Part shown: piece by piece, positions 56,829 to 64,000 of the stretch
Numbering within the stretch: position 1 is the stretch's first letter
Layout: the number at the start of each line of letters is the position of its first letter
Assembly: GCF_048544455.1 (NCBI RefSeq)
Contig: NC_133537.1
Span: forward strand, 70,093,634-70,157,633
DNA from: Silene latifolia
Taxonomy: Eukaryota > Streptophyta > Magnoliopsida > Caryophyllales > Caryophyllaceae
Length of the DNA: 64,000 nucleotides
Direction: 5' to 3'
Made by a program: the position numbers and the translations under genes
Notes under the pieces: generated by a model
What the model saw: the letters and a program-made list of their open reading frames with translations, nothing else
The model's database searches: none
What the model was told of the DNA's origin: nothing

Positions 56829-58698
56829 TATGGTTCGATCCATGATGAGTCACACCGTGTTGCCTGACTCATTGTGGGGTTATGCTCTTCTGTCAGCTGC
56901 TCTAATACTTAACCGAAGTCCGTCTAAAGCTGCTGACAAGACTCCATATGAACTATGGAAGGGAACGGTCCCTAACTTGTCCTTTATACGGGTTTGGGGA
57001 TGCGAGGCTTATGTCAAGTGGAGACACGAGGATAAGCTCGGCCCGCGATCGGTCAAGACATACTTTATAGGTTATCCTAAAGGAACGCTTGGTCATTACT
57101 TTTATTCGCCAACCGAACAACGTGTTTTTGTTGCGGCTAGTGCGACATTCTTAGAGAAGGAATTTCTCGAGAATGCAAAGAGTGATAGAACCTTCGAACT
57201 GTCAGAGATTCCAGAACCAAATACCGAGCAACCATTGGAGGAACCAATTCCTTCAATCCCGGCTGCGGTTAATATTCCTGAGGAACCTAGGAGGTCGGGA
57301 AGAGTCTCTATTCCTCCGGACAGATACATTGGTATGGTCGAGGAACATGACATAGATGACATTCTACTCTTAACGAGTAGTGAACCCGCAACCTATAAAG
57401 GTGCCATGACTAGTTCCGACTCAAAGCTATGGCTTGAGGCCATGCAATCCGAGATGGACTCCATGTATGAGAACAACGTATGGGATCTTGTTGACTTACC
57501 TGCTAAGGTTCGTCCCCTTCAATGCAAATGGCTTTACAAGATAAAGCATTCTGTGGAAGGTCAACAAGATATCTATAAAGCACGACTAGTTGCTAAAGGT
57601 TTCACCCAAGTGCCAGGTCTGCACTACGATGAAATTTTTGCACCCGTAGTCATGCTGCGTTCCATTCGGATTATCTTAGCGATTGCCGCTTTTCATGACT
57701 ATGAAATTTGGCAGATGGATGTGAAAACCGCCTTCTTAAACGGTTTTTTTGAGGAAGAGTTGTACATGGTACAACCCGAAGGTTTAATCGATCCAGAACA
57801 TCCTAAGAAAGTGTGCAAGCTTAAGCATTCCATCTATGGACTTAAGCAAGCTTCTAGGAGTTGGAATCATCGTTTCGACCAAGTGATAAAAGAAAATGGA
57901 TTTACTCGATCGGTCGAGGAACCATGTCTATATAGCAGGTCGAGTGGGAGCAAGATTGTCTTCCTAATATTGTATGTTGATGACATACTCCTCATTGGGA
58001 ATGATATACCTCTCTTAACTTCGGTAAAGGTATGGTTGAAGAACCATTTCCAGATGAAAGATCTGGGTGAGGCACAAAGAATTTTGGGCATCCGTATCTA
58101 TCGAGATAGATCACGTCGGATGTTATCTCTCAGTCAGGAGTCTTACATAGACAAGATCCTAGAGAGATTCAGCATGACTAACTCCAAAAAGGGGTTTCTT
58201 CCTATGGCTCCAGGGGTGCATTTGAGCAAGTCTCAGGCACCAGAGACACCAGAAGAGAAAGAGCGCATGACACGGATTCCTTATGCCTCGGTTTTGGGAT
58301 CAATCATGTATGCCATGATATGCACACGTCCGGACGTGGCATATGCATTGAGTATGACAAGTCGATTCCAACAGCATCCAGGTGAATCACATTGGATGGC
58401 TGTCAAGAACATTCTTAAGTACCTACGGAGGACTAAAGCTTGGGCATTGACTTATGGAGGCGAACAAAAGCTATGCGCAACCTGTTACGCAGATGCTAGC
58501 TTCCAAACGGATCGTGATGACTCAAAATCTCGATCGGATTCGTTTTTACTCTTAATGGCGCTGCGATCGGTGGAAGAGTTCCAAACAAAGTGTTACAGCA
58601 GATTCTACGACCGAGTCCGAGTACTATGCCGCGTCCGAAGGCGCAAAGGAAGCGATATGGATGCGTCAATTCTTACAAGGACTATCTGTAGTGCCTAG
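56788..58698 (+). pseudogene. Integrase C-half, reverse transcriptase and RNase H of the copia element
   Basis: NGVSERRNRTLLDMVRSMMS carries the integrase catalytic Glu; then the copia RT: WLYKIKHSVEGQ, YKARLVAKGF, QMDVKTAFLNGFF, GLKQASRSWN and the catalytic YVDDILLIGND. RNase H begins at YADASF. A frameshift near 58550 takes the end out of frame. Confidence 0.88.
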
Positions 58699-58957
58699 TT
58701 CGAATGACCCGATCACCATCTATTGCGACAATAGAGGTGCCATCTTCCAAGCTAAGGAGCCTAAGTCTAGCAACAAGTCTAGACATGTACAACGGAAAGC
58801 TCATCTAATCCGAGATTACGTGGAGCAATAAGAGGTAGTGATAGAAAAGATTGCTACAGATGATAACATAGCAGATCCTCTCACTAAACCATTACGACAA
58901 GATAAGCATGAAAGGCATGTTAATTCCATGGGAATTAAACGTGTTCCTGAGTTGTAG
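58605..58957 (+). pseudogene. RNase H C-terminal part of the copia element
   Basis: In the shifted frame: TESEYYAASEGAKEAIWMRQFL, ITIYCDNRGAIFQ, KSRHVQRKAHLIRDYVEQ, then an in-frame TAA (58830 region), IATDDNIADPLTKPL and a final TAG at about 58955. Both a shift and a nonsense codon separate it from the rest of pol. Confidence 0.8.
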
Positions 58958-59739
58958 TACTATTTTATGGATTAGATTCATTCTCTTTTGTACTCTATAC
59001 GACATCATCGTTTTGATATTTATATATTCTGTTTTTCATGTGGATTTGTACGACAATTTTGAACACCACAAAGTGAACTGAACAAACATTATATTTTTGG
59101 TCCTTAATTGCCCACGTGAGTGATAACTCGGCAATTATTTTGTGACGTTGGTTGATGGTGGGTTCAACGAGCCATAAGTCAAAAGGTTGACTGACCAATC
59201 ACAGAGGCGATTTATACGGATATCTCGTAGGACACAATTGTGACATCGACGTGGAGTCCTAAATGTTTTATAACATTCGGTGCCAGGTCGTGGATAGGAC
59301 CTCCATGGTGATCCTAAGAGTCGATTCTTTTGACTATCGATTGTCTCTTGAGACTAAAGGCGATTTTGGGTGACTTTGGTTTCTTTCTCACGGTCATCCG
59401 TAACAGGGGGCCAAGTAGATTTTTTCTGGGTCATTTCATGCTGTGCTTAGATTGGAAGGAGTCGAGTTGAAGGAGATATTCAGCCTTTATCAGGTACTCG
59501 ATATTTCTCAGGGCCACTCGAGGAGATGTAACTGAAATGCATGGCCATGCTCGAATACGAATTCGTTTTATCAGTTGAGTTACTCTCTAGTCGGGGAAAC
59601 CACTCTTGATACAAATCGATTGTAAAATACGACCTTTGCGGATCCGGATCTGCAAATTGTTTTACATTGAGTGGGAGAAATTTTAAATGAATATGAGAAT
59701 CGGTTATCGCACATACACTTGTACGGACAAGTGGGAGTT
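58958..59739 (+). other. 3' untranslated region and polypurine tract of the copia element
   Basis: No ORF of note. Ends with ACAAGTGGGAG directly before the LTR at 59740. Confidence 0.75.
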
Positions 59740-60796
59740 TGTTGGAGCTGTGTCCTCCAGTTAGTGCGGATAACGTTATTACACATACACTTGTACGGAC
59801 AAGTGGGAGCTTGTTGGGGCTGGTGTCCTCTACAGTTAGTGCAATAACATTTAAATCTCTAAAAGGATCAAAGGGTATACTTTTGTATTATTATCAGTTG
59901 GTCCACGTTTATCAATAACGGTTGGCTTGCTAGATAAGTTTGACGTTATTGTCATACAGATGGCGGTGATCAACTGGTCCCTAAAAGTCACACCTATAGG
60001 ATACGTTTGAGAGATGTGACGGTATGAAAATACAGTCATGTTGATGCCTAAGTTGACTAAGCAGTTAGTCGGAGTTATTGACTAATAATTAGTCAAATGC
60101 GATGTTGAGATAATTATTTAATATGGATTAAATAATAATGGCTAAAACGAATTAAGCGGTTAATTCGTAAATTGAATATAAACGATTATATTTGATTAAT
60201 GTATATTGAATAAATTAATTATACAATATTGTCATTATCGGACATGTATTATTATATCGACTAATTCATGTTACTAGACGATATTTTAATAACCGATAAC
60301 CGATGACGATTTATAATAAAATCGCGTCATATACATTCAGCATTTTCGAGTCGGACCACGAGTAAAAAATAAGGAGAAAGTGGAAAGCCCACTCTCCCCT
60401 ATTGAAGCTCACGGCCGAACCAAAACAAACAAAAGGAGAGCTTTCTCTCCTTTTGCCCTAACTCAATTCATTTGAAACAAAATTAGGGTTTTGGGAGTGT
60501 TTTTCTCTGAAAACTTAGATCTCACATCAAGAAAATTCACAAAAGCTCTCTCAATATTGCAAGGCAATTAGAGAGCATTTCTAGCACAAGGGGCATAGTC
60601 TCAGACGGTCTTGGGTGCAACGATTAGGAGGAAATCTACTTTGATTTCTGTTCTTAGGCCGCATTCACAAGGACCCGAGGTTGATTCTTGTTCTTTATCG
60701 TTTCTCTATTGTTTTTCGTTTATGACATTTTATCACATGTAAAATTTGCGTTATAGTCCTAATTTTTAAGGGTTTTATACGGATATTACCCCCACA
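59740..60796 (+). repeat. 3' LTR of the copia element
   Basis: 1057 bp, the same 72-bp internal boundary duplication as the 5' LTR (second start at about 59812). Confidence 0.92.
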
Positions 60797-60881
60797 AAGG
60801 AGACGTGTAACTAGTCTCATAAAGATGTGTATCCAGCAGTTTAAATAAGTGAAACTATTATAATAAAGCTGTGTATTTTAC

Positions 60882-62511
60882 CTTCAGAGTATTTTTCTCC
60901 CATTTTAATAGTTTCAACATAATTTGACGCCGATAACCAATGATATTCTGCAAAATAAAATGGTACAGATTTAGTTAAAAACAAGTGAAATGAAAATTAA
61001 AATCAACATGTTGGCTAGGCATTACTTTTTTCCCAAAGCACTTTCAATCAACATGTTACATTTAGGGCAGCCAACATTATCTCAACCAAATTTTTCAATA
61101 TATAAAGAATAGTTATTAAGTCCATGAAACTCACTTTGAAGTAGTTCTTGTCCTCCCATAAATTCTGATCTACTAATGCCCCTTCCAAAAACTTCATAAC
61201 ATATAGTCCGCAATCAAAACTACACACAAATACAGTGTGAGATTGAAAAAACTGCAATCTGTTATAGAGACAGTCTGATAATATGTTAATCAGTAGATCA
61301 TAATTTATGCAATTTAAAAAAACTTACATGTTTTCTTGCTGAGGTACATTCACAATAATAGAAGGAAACAAGATGATGCTCTTTAGATGTTTGTAACCAT
61401 TGTGGTGGTCAAACTGATTTGAAACATGGAATACCTTTGAATGACAAACAATCATCAAAATATTAATAGCTTTATTCAATGATAACTGATAATATCAGAA
61501 GCATAATTATAACAAACACGAGTAAAAGTCCATACAATATCCTCCACATAAGAAGTATAGTCCTCCATTTCATCTATATTTTTTATATTTGGCTTGCATG
61601 AATCCAAAATATAGTTTTCCTGCTTCTTCAAGTCCGACACACAAGGTAACCAATGATTACCATTTTTGCCAATCGTGAAAAAAATCTACAAAGATAAAGA
61701 AAGTCAAAAATGAATTGTCAAACACAAAGTTGACTTCGTTCCGAAAATGGACACAAATACACCAAACAAAAGTGGAGGTTACACGAACAATAGACACTTC
61801 AATAAAAAAAAAGTAGGTTCGAATAAATTCCATTTAAAAAAAATTACCTTATCAATAGTTGCTCCATTTTTAGGCTTGTAGTGCATCTTTAGATGAGGAC
61901 ACCAGACAATGTTTCCATTCTTAGGACTTAAGGACGGCTTAGCAAACTACAAATTTTTTTAAAAAATGGGTTAGATATGGACTACTAAAATATCAGAAAG
62001 GTGCATTTTGAATCTGAACAAAAAGGACCTGCACTGTTGATGGCAAGTAGAGAATATCATTTCTATCATATGTGCACATCACACCATACATATCAAGCAC
62101 CTACAAATAAAGCATCATATTCTAAAATTGTCACACATACATCAGTATAAATATAAAAAAATAAAAATAAATATCTACATACTTACCAAATCCATTACCC
62201 AGTGACGATTTTGCAAACTTTGCATTGCTTTTCGGTACACTGCTTTAAACCTAGAAAATCAGTGTCAAATCAAACAATTAAATTTATCGCCAACTATTGA
62301 GTACTAAACAGAAAAATGCAGCTTCAGATAAGTACAACTTCATTGAGATGTTTTCTGCTTATATTTAATAAAGGAATAAAAGGATACCTCACATCAAAAC
62401 ACGAAGATCCAGCTTGTCAGCTTGTGATAAGACTTTATCCTTCAGTTGATTACCGTTGAAACAACAAATTTCAGAGCAAACTCTTGCAGCAAAAAGCTTA
62501 AGTTGATTGTG
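60882..62511 (-). CDS. Ulp1-type (C48) cysteine protease carried by element C, 5' and 3' ends not found
   Basis: Eight minus-strand exons in order: 62393-62511, 62187-62250, 62029-62100, 61848-61946, 61536-61685, 61328-61434, 61135-61219, 60882-60947; GT/AG borders and phases all fit, 254 codons without a stop. Catalytic residues in order: His in GNHWLP, Asp in ILDSCKP, Gln in VPQQEN, Cys in FDCGLYVMKF. Ulp1/SENP proteases cleave SUMO or related modifiers; captured copies are common in plant MULEs. The 5' end lies toward the retroelement at ~62740, and the 3' end may lie beyond the copia insertion. Whether it is expressed is unknown. Confidence 0.8.
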
Positions 62512-62740
62512 CTACAAAAGAATTTGAAACATATGTTAACCATTAAATGTATATAGACTCTGTCTTGAGTCGACTTATGTTTTATTTTGAAGTGTATATA
62601 GCTAGCTAGATGTATGTATCTAGCAATTTAAAGCAATGCAACCAAGTAAATAAACCCCATACACTGAGTTTCTACTATTTGAATCACAACTTACATCGTT
62701 TAGACCCAAAGAAAAATCCTTTCTAGTGTCTTTTTACTTC
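62512..62740. other. Upstream part of the Ulp1-like gene, element C repeats
   Basis: Contains GTGTATATAGCTAGCTAGATG and TATGTATCTAGC, further copies of the element's TGTATCTA motif. No additional exon could be fixed with confidence. Confidence 0.45.
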
Positions 62741-64000
62741 TCCAACAAACGCATGAGATAAATTCCACAATCAACTCCATCACCCAAATATGATAACGGA
62801 ATAATGAAAACAAAACATTCATCGTTATAATAATACTTGTAAATAACAAGTAAATCATTTACATAGTGACCTCTACCCAACTATGATAAATGATTCCAAG
62901 ATCCAAATTCATATTAATTTGGGGCACGGTGTGCCGAAATACCCTTTATTAATATAACTCGGTGGATTAACTCTTTAATCGATTCTACTTTTAGAACTCT
63001 TGGTCGATAAAATTACATTAATATTTATCTTTAGCCCGAAACACATCCGGAAATCGTCGTGAATACTTTCGTTGAGTTCAATCCAAATTTTGAATAAATG
63101 TGTCCATGATCCAAATTCATATTAACTTAGGGCACGGTGTACCGAAATACCATTTATTAACATAAATTTGGTGGATAGACATTTATCACCCACTTCCCCT
63201 ACGTAACAAGGTTTGTACCCCGGTGTGGTCGAGTGCACTCCCTCACGAAATAGGTTTTCATGGTTTCTACTTTTTGGTAAGGCTAAGTCTCAATTGTTTA
63301 TTTTAGCGAGAGGTCATGTCAATTTATTATCTATCATGTTTTAAGTGAATTAAAGCGGTGAACTACGATAATTGTAGTTGACACGGTCGATATACATGAT
63401 TTAATGATAATGCATGTTTTACTTATGGCTATTTAGCGATGCATGCAACATATAAATAAAATGCAAAGCATAAATAAAATCCTAGTATGGCCTTCCTAGA
63501 ATAATAAATATAATAAACTATTCCAAATTCGGAAACCAACTCCTTTGGTCCCTTGAACTTCGGTCTTGGCACGCATTTTAAGGCAACACTTTCATTAATG
63601 GATCGCCTTCTCGAGTGGCATCGTCTTCAAGGAACTCCGGAATAATTAAATTACAAAATGAATTACATAATTTCCTATTATACATTTGTAATTAAAATAA
63701 AAATAAATCTATTAAATTACAAAACGGTGATACGAGATCACAATAATTACAACCGAATCGATATTCCCATACATTTCGGGTAATACCAATTAAAACTAAG
63801 GCCATACTAAGTAAAATTACATAATTCAAAAATTACATAAAAATTAAAATATGACAATCATAAATAAAATGCAGCATTATAATATGTATGAACATGCCCA
63901 ATTTTATGCTAAATCGCCTTTAAGGAGCCAACATCGTATATTAATCTGTTTTTACGGATTTGCGTGATTTAACCTTTTAAAATCACAATAATTACATAAA
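62741..64000 (-). mobile_element. Leader region of a second copia-like element (minus strand, runs out of window)
   Basis: Read on the minus strand, the sequence parallels the leader at 54130-54780 of the copia element (for instance GGCCATACTAGGATTTTATTTATG against GGCCACACTAGGACTTTTATTTACG, and the following GCATT-rich stretch), but is clearly diverged. A ~210-bp unit (GATCCAAATTCATATTAA ... GGGCACGGTGT) occurs twice at 62899 and 63109. No ORF. The exact junction with element C is uncertain. Confidence 0.6.

Larger units (their letters stand above)
52050..60796 (+). mobile_element. Ty1/copia retrotransposon (8.7 kb), young but broken
   Basis: LTRs 52050-53105 and 59740-60796, TGTTGG...CCACA, flanked by AAGGA (52045-52049, 60797-60801). 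Primer site TGGTATCAGAGC at 53108 (initiator Met tRNA). Internal order gag, protease, integrase, reverse transcriptase, RNase H (copia order). By eye the LTRs differ by about five substitutions and one indel in 1056 bp, so the insertion is recent. Gag-pol carries at least four frameshifts and one in-frame stop. Confidence 0.92.
24874..62740. mobile_element. Element C: Mutator-like element with transposase and Ulp1 protease, split by three retroelements
   Basis: The left end (24874) shows GATCAGGTACGAACC, seven bases, then TGTACGAACCGTACGAACC, directly after (TA)n. Pieces attributed to it: 24874-26432, 29825-32349, 50202-52049, 60797-~62740. Removing each insertion together with one target duplication rejoins sequence of the same character; at the first site this restores the transposase frame. 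All pieces share GTGTATCTA/TGTATCC-type motifs. It holds a plus-strand FAR1-type transposase and a minus-strand Ulp1-type protease, a pairing known from plant MULEs. The right end is not seen; near 62740 it is interrupted by another retroelement. Unity of the pieces is inference. Confidence 0.55.

Noticed and set aside
62183-62250. RHWVMDL in an early exon of the protease as the catalytic His
   Set aside because: The later GNHWLP has the correct spacing to LDS and DCG; the first HW lies too far upstream and is followed by a different pattern.
1-64000. tRNA, rRNA or organellar insertions
   Set aside because: None recognised by eye. The TGGTATCAGAGC and TTGGCGACTC segments are retroelement primer sites, not tRNA genes.

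Overview
This is about 64 kb of plant nuclear DNA: AT-rich, intron-containing and mostly transposable elements. The one clear host gene looks like the plant LACTB2-type metallo-beta-lactamase-fold hydrolase family. The large Ty3/gypsy element is of the Tat type (tRNA-Arg-like primer site, antisense plant-mobile-domain gene). Together these suggest a eudicot, possibly Caryophyllales; that placement is inference.

Layout. 2-124 is the tail of an upstream reading frame. 125-3310 is repeat-rich: a (TA)n tract, a hexanucleotide array, a CACTA transposon end and fragments of Tekay-like LTR retrotransposons on the minus strand. 3311-16125 is a complete 12-exon plus-strand gene for a 527-residue hydrolase with all metal-ligand motifs. 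Its introns hold a Stowaway-like MITE with a TRIM inside it, a possible Helitron end, a Z-DNA-prone repeat and a truncated LINE. 16126-24873 is a run of non-autonomous DNA elements: a Helitron-like end, a 1.05 kb near-foldback Mutator-like element with a perfect 9-bp target duplication, and two larger elements (A and B) with long diverged terminal inverted repeats and central arrays of ~21-bp motifs that switch orientation.

24874 to about 62740 reads best as one Mutator-like element (C) split by three later insertions. Its pieces are 24874-26432, 29825-32349, 50202-52049 and 60797-~62740. It carries a plus-strand FAR1-type transposase (now a pseudogene), a minus-strand Ulp1-type cysteine protease with its catalytic residues intact, and a captured F-box fragment. 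The insertions are a TRIM/Tekay composite (26433-29824, duplication GGATT), a 17.9 kb Tat element (32350-50201, duplication ATTAC) and an 8.7 kb Ty1/copia element (52050-60796, duplication AAGGA). The window ends in the leader of another copia-like element on the minus strand.

In the transposons most reading frames are broken, whereas the host hydrolase and the protease exons are clean. The most original observations are a shared end layout in several elements beside (TA)n tracts, the chimeric TRIM/Tekay insertion, the two antisense genes in the Tat element, and a copia LTR that has moved its start upstream by one polypurine-tract unit. All calls come from reading the sequence; no database search was run.
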